In this document: one piece after another, positions 1 to 8,160 of the stretch
How positions within the stretch are numbered: position 1 is the first letter of the stretch
Layout: each line of letters begins with the position of its first letter
From: an uncultured Micrococcales bacterium
Lineage (GTDB): Bacteria > Actinomycetota > Actinomycetes > Actinomycetales > Microbacteriaceae
Direction of reading: 5' to 3'
Length of the DNA stretch: 14,904 bases
Assembly (NCBI GenBank): GCA_913056225.1
Contig: CAJXMQ010000015.1
Location: 1 to 14,904, forward strand
The notes under the pieces: model-generated
Told to the model about the DNA's origin: nothing
The model's input: the letters and a program-made list of their open reading frames with translations, nothing else
The model's database searches: none
Translations under genes and position numbers: made by a program

Positions 1-2
1 AG

Positions 3-76
<74 letters not shown>

Positions 77-1252
77 CTAAGCACTGAACAGAATTGCATC
101 CCCCTGGCCACCGCCACCACAGAGTCCAATCGCAGCTTTTTCTCCAGGGGCGAGTTGATGAATCGCGTGCACCGCAAGCCTTGTCCCGCTGGCGCCAATT
201 GGGTGACCAAGACTGATGGCGCCCCCGTGGATGTTGACAACGGATTCATCAACTTCTAATTCAGCCATTGACTTCAGCGCAACTGAAGCGAAGGCTTCGT
301 TGATTTCGATCAGTTTTAGATCTCGAATTGACCAGCCTTTTTTGGTTAACGCTTGCTTTATTGCGTTCGCGGGTTGGCTAAGAAGGCTGTTGTCTGGCCC
401 AGCTACATTGCCAAACCCTTCGATAGAAGCAAGAACTTCAAGATCATGCTTCTTTGCAAACTCTTCGCTGACTACCAACACAGCCGCCGCTCCATCGGAA
501 ATTTGTGAAGAGTTACCAGCGGTGATTGTTCCATTATGCGAGAAAGCCGGCCTTAGCCTGGCCAGGGACTCCGCAGAGGTGTCAATCCTGATTCCCTCAT
601 CCGTGTCAATTACTTTAACGTTGCCTTTACGGTCGGTGATTTCAACCGGAGCAATTTCTTTTTCGAAAACACCGGCCTTAGTTGCGTCGCCAGCCCGCTG
701 GTGGCTCAGTGCAGAATAAGCATCCTGTGCTTCGCGAGTGAGTTCGGGGTGTTTGTCTGTGAAGTGCTGAGTGGATGAACCCATGGAGACATCATCGAAA
801 GCATCTGACAACCCATCATGAGCCATGTGGTCAACCAATTTTGCATCCCCATAGCTATGACCTTTTCTAGAGTTCATCAAAAGGTGCGGGGCGTTAGTCA
901 TAGACTCCATGCCTCCAGCGAGAATTACCTCAGCTTCGCCAATTTGAATCATGCGGGCCGCATCAATAATTGAAGTCGAGCCAGAAAGACAGAGCTTATT
1001 AGTTGAAATAGAGACTGTTTCCCAACTCAAACCTGACCCAATAGCGACCTGTCTAGCCGGGTTCTGTCCAAGCCCTGCTTGTAAAACATTTCCAAATAAA
1101 CAGTGTTGAATATGTTTGGGATCAACGCCACTGTCTCGGATAGCGGCTTTTGATGCGATTACCCCTAGTTCAATTGCACTCAAAGGAGAGAGACCGCCCA
1201 GCATTTTCCCATTGGGAGTTCTTCGGGCACCAACAATTACTGCCTTACTCAT
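77..1252 (-). CDS. acetyl-CoA C-acetyltransferase (thiolase)
   Basis: A 391-residue protein of normal length for a biosynthetic or degradative thiolase. It condenses or cleaves acetoacetyl-CoA and acetyl-CoA in the cytoplasm. The catalytic set is visible: nucleophile Cys88 in NKLCLSGS, NEAFA at 318-322, His350 in GHPIGASGTR, and Cys378 in GLCGGGGQGDA. The AGGMESM segment is also typical. The overall sequence resembles actinobacterial acetyl-CoA acetyltransferases from memory. The start is supported by AAAGGAG six bases upstream of ATG on the minus strand and by the usual MSKAVIVGARRTP beginning. It is transcribed divergently from the ketone-body operon and most likely does that pathway's last step, splitting acetoacetyl-CoA into two acetyl-CoA. 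The stop codon (TAG) directly abuts the tRNA-Pro gene. Specificity for longer 3-ketoacyl-CoA or beta-ketoadipyl-CoA cannot be excluded. Confidence 0.93.
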   Translation of the reverse strand: MSKAVIVGARRTPNGKMLGGLSPLSAIELGVIASKAAIRDSGVDPKHIQHCLFGNVLQAGLGQNPARQVAIGSGLSWETVSISTNKLCLSGSTSIIDAARMIQIGEAEVILAGGMESMTNAPHLLMNSRKGHSYGDAKLVDHMAHDGLSDAFDDVSMGSSTQHFTDKHPELTREAQDAYSALSHQRAGDATKAGVFEKEIAPVEITDRKGNVKVIDTDEGIRIDTSAESLARLRPAFSHNGTITAGNSSQISDGAAAVLVVSEEFAKKHDLEVLASIEGFGNVAGPDNSLLSQPANAIKQALTKKGWSIRDLKLIEINEAFASVALKSMAELEVDESVVNIHGGAISLGHPIGASGTRLAVHAIHQLAPGEKAAIGLCGGGGQGDAILFSA

Positions 1253-1285
1253 TTCGGCTCCTTTGCCTAATTGTTATCAAAATTA

Positions 1286-1313
1286 TTTGCAGGTTTTCAG
1301 TTTAAGTCATAAT
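1286..1313 (+). promoter_or_regulatory. candidate promoter of the ketone-body operon
   Basis: TTTGCA (1286-1291) and CATAAT (1308-1313) are separated by 16 bp, and predict transcription starting near 1320. That start is directly in front of the inverted repeat at 1322-1341, the usual position for a repressor roadblock. The purine-rich ribosome site AAGGAAAGG (1358-1366) follows before the ATG at 1376. This is a sequence match only. Confidence 0.4.
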
Positions 1314-1339
1314 CTACTGACACCTGAATCATACGTCAG
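1310..1339 (-). promoter_or_regulatory. candidate promoter of the thiolase gene
   Basis: On the minus strand a -35-like CTGACG (1334-1339) lies 18 bp from a -10-like GATTAT (1310-1315), leaving a leader of about 50 bases before the thiolase start. The inverted repeat at 1322-1341 covers its spacer and -35, so a bound repressor would block it. The -10 overlaps that of the opposite promoter. The elements are only moderate matches to consensus and no transcription start is known. Confidence 0.3.
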
Positions 1340-1341
1340 GT
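1322..1341. promoter_or_regulatory. 20-bp inverted repeat, candidate TetR operator
   Basis: ACCTGA and TCAGGT are perfect reverse complements around the 8-bp spacer ATCATACG. Adding the next base pair outward gives a mismatch, and the pair beyond that matches again. The size and symmetry suit a TetR dimer site. It is the only such palindrome I found in the divergent control region, and it sits between the thiolase and an operon that encodes its own TetR regulator. Binding here would cover the region just past the predicted operon start and the -35/spacer of the thiolase promoter. The TetR link is inferred. Confidence 0.5.
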
Positions 1342-1375
1342 TTGACTTCTATGAAAGAAGGAAAGGCGAATAGCT

Positions 1376-2614
1376 ATGAGTACAAAGAAGTACACGGCCC
1401 CAGCTCTGCTTGCAATTACAGGTTTGCTGTTGGCTGGATGTGCACCAACTGTGGAGGAACAGCAGTCCGGCTCCTCAGACGCAGATACAGATAACAACTC
1501 GAGTGAAACAACAGAGACCGAAGAGGAACTAAAGGATCCGGTTCAGGTAGCTGTTTTGACAACTCTTTCAGGCGCTTTCGCTCCATACGGTGAGGCTTAT
1601 GAGGCAGGCTTTGTAGCCGGTCTTGACTATGCCACTGATGGAACGATGGCCGTCAATGGTCATCCAATTGAGGTGACTTACTACGATGACGCTCTGAGTG
1701 CTGACACCGCCGTGTCAACCATGAAAGACGTCATTGGCCAAGGAACTCAAATCATTGCCGGAACAGTGGCCAGTGGTATTGCACTTCAGTTAGCCGAGCA
1801 GGCAGCTCAGAACCAGGTACTGTTTATTTCTGGTCCAGCAGCTGCCGATGCGATCACAGGTGTAAACGATTACACCTTCCGCTCAGGCCGTCAGACTTAC
1901 CAGGATGTTGCGACAGCTGGAACATTCCTCGGTGACCCATCAGGTCAGGACATAGTGGTGTTCGCTCAGGACACAGCTTTTGGTCAGGGAAACGTGGCTG
2001 GTGTTGAGGCAGTTCTTGGTGGACAGGGAGCAAACGTTAGCTCAATTCTTGTTCCCGAGGATGCAACTGAGTTCACCCCATTTGCGCAACAGATCAATGA
2101 CGCAAGCCCAGACCTAGTGTTCGTGGCTTGGGCCGGTACAACCTCTGGTGCAATGTGGGAAGCTCTATCCCAGCAGGGCGTTTTTGAAGCCGCACCTGTT
2201 GTAACTGGTCTAGGAGATGTTTCAACCTATGGAGCATATGCAGCCGCAGGTACTGAGATCTCATTCCTTAACCACTACTTCGCTGGCGCAGCTGGAACCG
2301 ATGTTGAGCAGGAAATGCTTAGCCGTGTTGAAGCTGCAGGTGAAGAGGGTGACCTGTTTACTCCGGATGGTTTCTTGGGAGCCCAGATGGTAGTTGAGGC
2401 AATTAGGGCGAGTGCAACCGATGTATCCGCAATGATTTCAGCCCTAGAGGGTCTGACTATTGAGGGTCCAAAGGGCACCACCACCATTCGTGCCGAGGAT
2501 CACGCTGTTATCCAGCCAATGTTCCAGGCAAGCCTTGTCGACAACGGTGGTGTTTTCACACCTGAGTTGATATCGGTGATTGATGGCGAGACCGTAGCAC
2601 CACCACTCCCGTAA
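1376..2614 (+). CDS. LIV-type ABC transporter substrate-binding lipoprotein
   Basis: A 412-residue extracytoplasmic binding protein of the branched-chain amino acid (LivK, periplasmic-binding type 6) class. The N-terminus has basic residues KK, a hydrophobic segment and the lipobox LLAGC with Cys22 as the lipidation site. An acidic, Ser/Thr-rich linker follows to about residue 53. The mature domain opens with the family-like VQVAVLTTLSGAFAPYGE and continues with typical alternating motifs such as ISGPAAADAITG and FRSGRQTYQD. It would capture substrate outside the membrane and hand it to the permeases encoded downstream. This class binds amino acids, amides, urea, aromatic acids and other carboxylates, so the fold does not set the substrate. 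The operon points to 3-hydroxybutyrate, its oligomers or a related acid, which is inference. It is the first gene of the operon, with AAGGAAAGG upstream. Confidence 0.9.
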   Translation: MSTKKYTAPALLAITGLLLAGCAPTVEEQQSGSSDADTDNNSSETTETEEELKDPVQVAVLTTLSGAFAPYGEAYEAGFVAGLDYATDGTMAVNGHPIEVTYYDDALSADTAVSTMKDVIGQGTQIIAGTVASGIALQLAEQAAQNQVLFISGPAAADAITGVNDYTFRSGRQTYQDVATAGTFLGDPSGQDIVVFAQDTAFGQGNVAGVEAVLGGQGANVSSILVPEDATEFTPFAQQINDASPDLVFVAWAGTTSGAMWEALSQQGVFEAAPVVTGLGDVSTYGAYAAAGTEISFLNHYFAGAAGTDVEQEMLSRVEAAGEEGDLFTPDGFLGAQMVVEAIRASATDVSAMISALEGLTIEGPKGTTTIRAEDHAVIQPMFQASLVDNGGVFTPELISVIDGETVAPPLP

Positions 2615-2623
2615 GGAAAAAAT

Positions 2624-3379
2624 ATGTCCAATCAGAACGTGCTTGAACTTGTAAACCTTGGTCTAAAAATTGGTGGAGCGAGAATCATCGATGACGTCAA
2701 CTTGCGGGTAACCAAGGGCGAGTTTTTGGGAGTAATTGGCCCCAATGGGGCTGGTAAAACCACTTTGTTCAATCTCATATCTGGTGTCATGACTCCAACA
2801 GAGGGTGACATACAGTTAAATGGCGATTCCCTTTCTCCACTGGGGATTGAACAAAGAGCACGTGCTGGTTTGGGCAGAACCTTTCAAACCTCCTCACTTT
2901 TTCCTGGACTGACAGTATTCGAAAACGTTCGGCTGGCAGCTCAGGTGAAAGTTGGGGGCGAGATTTCGGCATTCAAATTCCCAACTAGAACTGATGAGGC
3001 AGCACAGATCACTTTTGAAAAACTTGAACTGGTGGGCCTATCTGACCGTGTCGATACGGTGGCAGGGGTTATGAGTCACGGTGATAAACGAAAGCTCGAA
3101 ATCGCCATGCTGCTTGCCAGCGACCCTGAGGTGATCTTGTTCGATGAACCAATGGCAGGGGTTGCTTCAGGGGACGTTCGAGGGCTTGTTGAGGTAATCG
3201 GGGAAGTCCACAAGCTTGGAAAAACAGTATTGATGGTCGAGCACCACATCGAAGTAGTTCTAGACCTCGCGGACAGAGTTGCTGTTATGCATAACGGTCA
3301 ACTCCTGGCTGCTGACTCACCCGACAAAATTATGGCCAACGCGACTGTCCAATCGGCCTATCTAGGAGAGAGCGCATGA
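2624..3379 (+). CDS. LIV-type ABC transporter ATPase (LivG-like)
   Basis: A 251-residue cytoplasmic ATPase subunit. Walker A is GPNGAGKT (39-46), the Q-loop Gln is at 88 in RTFQTS, the signature is MSHGD (150-154), Walker B is ILFDEP (171-176), and the switch His is at 207 in VEHH. The signature differs from LSGGQ, but LSHG-type variants are common in this subfamily. The position directly before a LivF-like ATPase and two permeases identifies the LivG role. It starts 9 bp after the binding-protein gene, with GGAA in the gap as a ribosome site. The gene order here (K-G-F-H-M) differs from the E. coli livKHMGF order. Confidence 0.93.
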   Translation: MSNQNVLELVNLGLKIGGARIIDDVNLRVTKGEFLGVIGPNGAGKTTLFNLISGVMTPTEGDIQLNGDSLSPLGIEQRARAGLGRTFQTSSLFPGLTVFENVRLAAQVKVGGEISAFKFPTRTDEAAQITFEKLELVGLSDRVDTVAGVMSHGDKRKLEIAMLLASDPEVILFDEPMAGVASGDVRGLVEVIGEVHKLGKTVLMVEHHIEVVLDLADRVAVMHNGQLLAADSPDKIMANATVQSAYLGESA

Positions 3380-4092
3380 GCCTTCTTAGTGTAAAAAATC
3401 TTCACGCAAAAATTGCTGGTCAGCAGGTAGTGGAAGACGTGAGTTTTGAAGTTCCCGAGAGCGGCGTAACGGCTGTTCTTGGAAGAAACGGTGTGGGAAA
3501 AAGTTCCACCTTGAAAGCGCTATTGGGCCTTATCGAGCGGTCCGGTGAAGTAAGTTTCGATGGCAAACCGATTCAAAACCTTCCGACTCACAAAATCATC
3601 AGACTTGGAATCGGTTACGTTCCTGAGGACCGTGAGATTTTTGCAGGCCTAACTGTCGCGGAGAATCTACGTTTAGCAGAGCGAGACAGCAAGCCAAACA
3701 GAGAAATGGTGGAAGAGCTTTTTCCAGATATCTATTCAAGATTGAGCCAGAGAGCGGGAACCCTGTCTGGCGGGCAGCAACAAATGGTTTCTTTAGCGAG
3801 AGCTCTACTCAACACAAACAGGCTTTTGATTGTTGACGAGCCAACAAAAGGATTAGCTCCCAAGATTGTGACTCAAGTAAGTGAAGTATTGAAAAAAGCC
3901 GCAGAAACAGTTCCGATTCTTCTTGTTGAGCAAAACTTGAAAGTGGTAAAGCAGTTGGCTGGGCCCTGCATCGTTCTTGAGGGCGGACAGGTTGTCCACA
4001 CCGGAGATAGCAATGAGCTACTTGACAGCGAAGAACTGACCATGAAGTTTTTGGGTGTTCACGGTGGTGGCAAAGAAACAGGGGTCAGCTAA
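3376..4092 (+). CDS. LIV-type ABC transporter ATPase (LivF-like)
   Basis: A 238-residue ATPase, the usual size for LivF. Walker A is GRNGVGKS (36-43), the signature a canonical LSGGQ (130-134), and Walker B LLIVDEP (150-156) followed by TKGLAP. LVEQN (183-187) carries Gln at the switch position, as is normal in LivF proteins. It would pair with the LivG-like subunit as a heterodimer driving the LivH/LivM channel. The start overlaps the livG stop by four bases (ATGA), with AGGAGA at 3364-3369, so translation is probably coupled. It shows no truncation or missing catalytic residue. Confidence 0.93.
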   Translation: MSLLSVKNLHAKIAGQQVVEDVSFEVPESGVTAVLGRNGVGKSSTLKALLGLIERSGEVSFDGKPIQNLPTHKIIRLGIGYVPEDREIFAGLTVAENLRLAERDSKPNREMVEELFPDIYSRLSQRAGTLSGGQQQMVSLARALLNTNRLLIVDEPTKGLAPKIVTQVSEVLKKAAETVPILLVEQNLKVVKQLAGPCIVLEGGQVVHTGDSNELLDSEELTMKFLGVHGGGKETGVS

Positions 4093-4971
4093 ATGGAAAC
4101 TCTAATTCTACTTTTGGTCACAGGCCTTGGCCTTGGCGCCCTTTACTTCTTGATTGCAAGTGGACTGTCGTTGATTTATGGATTGATGGGAGTTTTGAAT
4201 TTTGCCCACGGTAGTTTCTTGACCTTTGGCGGTTTCGCTGGGATGGAGATAGCCAGAAGGATCGGCGCCGAGACCTGGCCTCAGTTTATTTTGGCCATCA
4301 TTGTCGGCGGAGCCGCTGGTGCTCTGTTTGCGTCTTTGACAGAGCTTCTGCTTATTAGACCTCTTTATCTTCGACACATCGAACAGGCTCTTATTACAGT
4401 CGGGCTGTCTCTGGCTTCGGTTGCTCTGATGGAAGGCATTTGGGGCGCTGATCCAATATATGTCTCTGGCCCAGCGATTCTTAGCGAGGTGACCGAGATT
4501 GCAGGCGCCCGAATACCAAATGACAGATTCCTATTGATCTTTGGAGCGGTAGCAATCCTGGTTGGGATGCTTGCCTTCCTTCGCTACACCAGATTCGGAC
4601 TAATCATCCGGGCTGGTGTGGAGAACAGGTCAATGGTTACAGCACTGGGAATTGATGTAAGGACTGCGTTCACTTTGGTTTTTGCGATAGGTGGATTGGC
4701 AGCCGGCATCGGAGGGGTTCTGGCAAGTCAGTACTTCGGTTATGTTTCCCCACACATCGGTGGAACGCTTTTGATCTTTGCATTCATCGTTACCATCATT
4801 GGAGGTCTTGGCTCACTAGTTGGAGCCGCTATCGCGGCGGCAATCGTGGGAGTCCTGCAGCAACTAGCCAATTTTTATCTCGGAGGAACCGGTGACCTAA
4901 TTGTTGTGATTCTCCTGGCCGCGGTACTACTTCTAAGACCAACCGGATTGCTTGGAAAGAGGGCTCACTAA
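4093..4971 (+). CDS. LIV-type ABC transporter permease (LivH-like)
   Basis: A 292-residue integral membrane protein with about eight hydrophobic segments. The hallmark NFAHG sits at 36-40 after a first membrane helix, and the C-terminal third holds a Gly-rich IIGGLGSLVGA stretch typical of LivH. It forms one half of the transmembrane pathway with the LivM-like protein encoded next. The ATG directly follows the livF stop codon with no gap, and AGGGG at 4080-4084 inside livF serves as ribosome site. The substrate cannot be read from the sequence. Confidence 0.93.
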   Translation: METLILLLVTGLGLGALYFLIASGLSLIYGLMGVLNFAHGSFLTFGGFAGMEIARRIGAETWPQFILAIIVGGAAGALFASLTELLLIRPLYLRHIEQALITVGLSLASVALMEGIWGADPIYVSGPAILSEVTEIAGARIPNDRFLLIFGAVAILVGMLAFLRYTRFGLIIRAGVENRSMVTALGIDVRTAFTLVFAIGGLAAGIGGVLASQYFGYVSPHIGGTLLIFAFIVTIIGGLGSLVGAAIAAAIVGVLQQLANFYLGGTGDLIVVILLAAVLLLRPTGLLGKRAH

Positions 4972-6032
4972 TGGAAAGAATCCTTAGCTTCATCAAACGT
5001 CCATCGACACTTGTTTCCATAGGGCTGATTGCGGTTATGGCCTTATTGCCCGTGCTTAATATCTCAATACCGGGAATCCTTCCGGGGCCAACCTGGTCAC
5101 CAGGGTCACTCCAGCTACTTGCCCTTGCCATGCTCATTGGATCTATGGCATTGAGCTATCACCTGCTGCTGGGCGTTGCTGGACTCTTAAGTTTCGGACA
5201 CGCCCTCTATTTGGCCATGGGGAGCTACGGTCTTGGCATTTTACTCAGAGAAACGAATCTTCAATTGCTGCCAGCGATGGTAATCGTTTTTGCAATTGCC
5301 TTACTGGCAGCCTTCCTGCTTGGCTTTGTTTCCTTGCAGGTGACGGGTATTGCGTTTGCGATGGTGACATTGGCTTTTGCCCAAGCCGGAAGTGTGCTGA
5401 TTAGAAGAAACAGTCAGTTCACCAACGGTGAAGAGGGATTGCCTTTGAATATTGCCAATGTTCCCGACTTCTTGGTGGGTGTATTCAACACGAGAAATCT
5501 CTATTGGGTTGCATTGATTGTGATGGTGCTGTGTTTCTTGGCAGCAGCGTGGGTTGAGCGCTCTCGAGCAGGTCACGTGGTTGCAGCCATTAGAGAAAAT
5601 GAGCTAAGAGTTCGAGTATTAGGCATCAAACCGCTGCAACCGAAGTTGATAGCAGTTACAGCCGCAGGGGTCATGGCCGCAGTTGTTGGAATGGTTTATT
5701 TGGTGTTGCAAAGCGGCACTAGTCCCGAGAACATTTCGGCCGATCTAACCTTGACAATTCTTGTGATAATCGTGCTTGGCGGGGTTGGTTCAAGATGGGG
5801 AGCGATGATTGGTGGAATGGTTTATGTTTTGCTCGAGCAAAGACTGACAGCCTTCGCGCGCTCACCCGAAATAAAAGAGCTCCCCGAGTTTTTAGCGATA
5901 CCCCTTTCGGAGCCACTATTCATTCTTGGAACAATCTTCATATTGGTCGTATTGTTCTTGCCAGGAGGCTTTGCGGGACTGGGTAGGAGAATTGTTTCTG
6001 GACGGAAGGCCAAACTGAAGGAGTTGAGCTAA
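4971..6032 (+). CDS. LIV-type ABC transporter permease (LivM-like)
   Basis: A 353-residue membrane protein with about nine to ten hydrophobic segments. It has the LivM landmarks: LLSFGHA around 72-78, the central TGIAFAMVTLAFAQ segment, and VLGGVGSRWGAMIGG followed by LEQRL near the C-terminus. It partners LivH as the second permease half. Its start overlaps the livH stop by one base (TAATG). The C-terminus ends in a basic tail, as in other LivM proteins. It completes a five-gene importer with no component missing. Confidence 0.93.
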   Translation: MERILSFIKRPSTLVSIGLIAVMALLPVLNISIPGILPGPTWSPGSLQLLALAMLIGSMALSYHLLLGVAGLLSFGHALYLAMGSYGLGILLRETNLQLLPAMVIVFAIALLAAFLLGFVSLQVTGIAFAMVTLAFAQAGSVLIRRNSQFTNGEEGLPLNIANVPDFLVGVFNTRNLYWVALIVMVLCFLAAAWVERSRAGHVVAAIRENELRVRVLGIKPLQPKLIAVTAAGVMAAVVGMVYLVLQSGTSPENISADLTLTILVIIVLGGVGSRWGAMIGGMVYVLLEQRLTAFARSPEIKELPEFLAIPLSEPLFILGTIFILVVLFLPGGFAGLGRRIVSGRKAKLKELS

Positions 6033-6034
6033 AC

Positions 6035-7567
6035 ATGAGCTCACTGCACACCATAGGTCAGTGGACCACCGATCGGGCTTTGGCAACACCCGGCCGCGTG
6101 GCTATTGATGACCGTGGTGTTCTTGTTACATACAAGGAATTGGATCGCAGAGCCACCAATTTGGCTAATTCTTTTTATGAACACGGTTATTCGGTGGGTG
6201 ACAGAATAGCGACGCTTAGCGGAAACAGCGCTGATCAGGTGGTCTTGTTCTTTGCATGTGCCAAAGCAGGGTTAGCCCTGGTGCCAATCAGCTGGAGACT
6301 TAGCTCCTCAGAGGTTGCTGAACAGATCCAAATGGTCAGGCCAGCTCTTTTAGTGGTCGAGGACGAGTTTTCTTCCCTTGCAGTAGAAGCCATGGAGAAA
6401 CTAATCGAACCACCAAAGACGGCGTCTTTCGGAGTTGTTGGGTTGGAATCGAGCATGCCGAACTCTACTTACACCCAGCAGACGATCAGGCAGGTCAGAG
6501 ATAGTGACGACCTGCTTATTGTTTTCACTTCAGGCACCGTAGATAAACCAAAGGCCCCAATCCTTACCCACAGCAATTGCTTCTGGACGAACCTCTCTCT
6601 TTCCAGAATCGCAGAGATAACAAGTGAGGACACTGTGTTGAGCGTCATGCCGCAATATCACGCTGGTGGCTGGAACATCCAACCGCTGCTTGGATGGTGG
6701 ATGGGCGCCACAGTTGTTTTGGAGCGAACTTTTGACGCAGGAAGGGTGCTCCATCTTATAGAGCAGCGCAAGATCACCAGCATGATGGGTGTTCCTGCGA
6801 ATTATCTCTTCTTGGCAGAGCATCCAGATTTTCAAACAACAGAGCTATCTTCACTAAAGCATGCAATCGTCGGCGGTGCCCCAATGCCCGAGCCACTTCT
6901 TAGGACCTGGCATCAGCGAGGTGTAGCGCTGACACAGGGCTATGGACTCACAGAAGCTAGCCCTAATGTCTTATGCCTGGCCGATGAGGACGCAACAAAG
7001 AGACTCGGTTCAGCTGGAAGACCATATCCACATGTCTCGGTGAAGGTGGTCGACCCCGTCACCAATGAAGAGCTTGAGGGCGAGGCAACAGGCGAGCTGT
7101 TGGTGGGTGGACCAGGAGTTTTCAAAGGCTATTTTGAGGATGTTAAAAACACGAACGCCACACTCAGAGATGGATGGCTTCACACCGGCGACCTGGTTCA
7201 CAGAGACAAAGACGGTTTTTATCGAATCGTCGATCGAATCAAGGACATTTTCATAACCGGTGGAGAGTCAGTAGCACCTGCAGAAATCGAAAAAGTCCTG
7301 TTTGGCCATCCAGCCATTGCGGATTGCGCGGTGGTGGGTGTTCCGGATGAAAAATGGGGAGAGGTCCCCGTCGCTTTTGTGGTTAGGAGAAAAGGTGTTC
7401 CCACAGATGAAGAGGACATACTGAACTTTCTCTCGACTAATTTGGCTAAGTTCAAGGTGCCAAAGCAAATCAGCTTTATTCAGAAAATCCCCCGCTCTTC
7501 ATCAGAAAAGGTGCGCAGAAGGATGCTTGCCAGTGAATGGCAGAAGAAGCAGGGGGTGCGGAAATGA
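6035..7567 (+). CDS. acyl-CoA synthetase (AMP-forming, ANL superfamily)
   Basis: A 510-residue adenylating enzyme expected to activate a carboxylic acid with ATP and CoA. The motifs in order are: phosphate loop TSGTVDKPKA (165-174), GYGLTE (302-307), GWLHTGD (380-387 region), hinge segment RIVDRIKD (397-404), and the C-terminal PRSSSEKVRRR with the candidate catalytic Lys492. Two loop positions are unusual: the normal TTG of the phosphate loop reads TVD, and the Gly before the catalytic Lys is Glu. It is much shorter than acetoacetyl-CoA synthetases (about 650 residues), so it is more like short/medium-chain or FadD-type ligases. The gene sits 2 bp after livM with AAGGAG at 6018-6023. In context it may activate the imported acid or a hydrolase product, in parallel with the CoA-transferase. 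The substrate is unknown. Confidence 0.88.
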   Translation: MSSLHTIGQWTTDRALATPGRVAIDDRGVLVTYKELDRRATNLANSFYEHGYSVGDRIATLSGNSADQVVLFFACAKAGLALVPISWRLSSSEVAEQIQMVRPALLVVEDEFSSLAVEAMEKLIEPPKTASFGVVGLESSMPNSTYTQQTIRQVRDSDDLLIVFTSGTVDKPKAPILTHSNCFWTNLSLSRIAEITSEDTVLSVMPQYHAGGWNIQPLLGWWMGATVVLERTFDAGRVLHLIEQRKITSMMGVPANYLFLAEHPDFQTTELSSLKHAIVGGAPMPEPLLRTWHQRGVALTQGYGLTEASPNVLCLADEDATKRLGSAGRPYPHVSVKVVDPVTNEELEGEATGELLVGGPGVFKGYFEDVKNTNATLRDGWLHTGDLVHRDKDGFYRIVDRIKDIFITGGESVAPAEIEKVLFGHPAIADCAVVGVPDEKWGEVPVAFVVRRKGVPTDEEDILNFLSTNLAKFKVPKQISFIQKIPRSSSEKVRRRMLASEWQKKQGVRK

Positions 7568-8160
7568 GTTCTACCCCAAAGACCGACAGGGGAACACAGA
7601 CAAAAGAAAAACTTCTTTTGGCCGCTGAGCGAGTCTTCGCTGATCTTGGCTACCAGGACGCATCTGTTGCCAAAATCACCAATCACGCTGGAGTGGGCCA
7701 AGGAACTTTTTATTTGTATTTTGGGAGCAAGCTGGAAATCTTTGAAGAACTCGTTTATGACCTAAACCGGAGGGTTAGAAGGGCCATGAGCGAGGGGGCT
7801 CAAACGGCAACTAACCGAATCGAAAGAGAGCGCGAGGGCTTCAAAGCTTTTTTCAAGTTCACTGCTGAGCACCCTGCGCTTTATCGCATCATCCGCCAAG
7901 CAGAGTTTGTCTCACCGAAAGCCCTAAAACATCACTATTCAAAGATTGTTGAGGGCTATCAAGAGGGAATTGCCAGAGCCGAAGAAGAGGGCGAGATTAT
8001 GGATCTCGACCCAGAGGTGGCCTCTTGGATGCTGATGGGCATTGGTGAGTTGATAGGTATGCGCTGGGTTTTGTGGAGTGAAGACGGCGAAGTTCCGGAC
8101 GAGGTTTTTGAGAACATGATGCGTTTTATTGAAGCTGGCCTGCAAAGGGGTGAGAGATGA
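7564..8160 (+). CDS. TetR family transcriptional regulator
   Basis: A 198-residue DNA-binding protein of typical TetR size. The N-terminal helix-turn-helix spans about residues 14-60, with the recognition part SVAKITNHAGVGQGTFYLYF at 34-53. The C-terminal domain, rich in aromatic residues and Met, would bind the effector and dimerise. I chose the ATG at 7564 because it overlaps the synthetase stop as ATGA and has AGGGGG at 7551-7556. The in-frame ATG at 7537 would add nine unconserved residues and lacks this arrangement. Being encoded mid-operon, it would be co-transcribed with the genes it likely controls, giving autoregulation. The candidate operator is the palindrome at 1322-1341. The effector is unknown, with a pathway acyl-CoA or acid as reasonable guesses. 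Confidence 0.9.
   Translation: MSSTPKTDRGTQTKEKLLLAAERVFADLGYQDASVAKITNHAGVGQGTFYLYFGSKLEIFEELVYDLNRRVRRAMSEGAQTATNRIEREREGFKAFFKFTAEHPALYRIIRQAEFVSPKALKHHYSKIVEGYQEGIARAEEEGEIMDLDPEVASWMLMGIGELIGMRWVLWSEDGEVPDEVFENMMRFIEAGLQRGER

Noticed and set aside
216..719. Long plus-strand open frame antisense to the thiolase, and a similar one at 12589-12894 antisense to IclR.
   Set aside because: The opposite strand encodes clear enzymes with catalytic motifs; these frames have no ribosome site or recognisable domain.
3071..3085. Non-canonical ABC signature MSHGD in the LivG-like ATPase.
   Set aside because: LSHG-type signatures are common in this subfamily and all other catalytic motifs are intact.
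1376..6032. Urea transporter (Urt) reading of the five-gene ABC system.
   Set aside because: No urease or nickel gene is nearby, and the gene order differs from urtABCDE.
7537..7563. Upstream ATG extending the TetR protein by nine residues.
   Set aside because: The ATG at 7564 has a well-placed AGGGGG and an ATGA overlap like its neighbours; the extension is outside the conserved domain.
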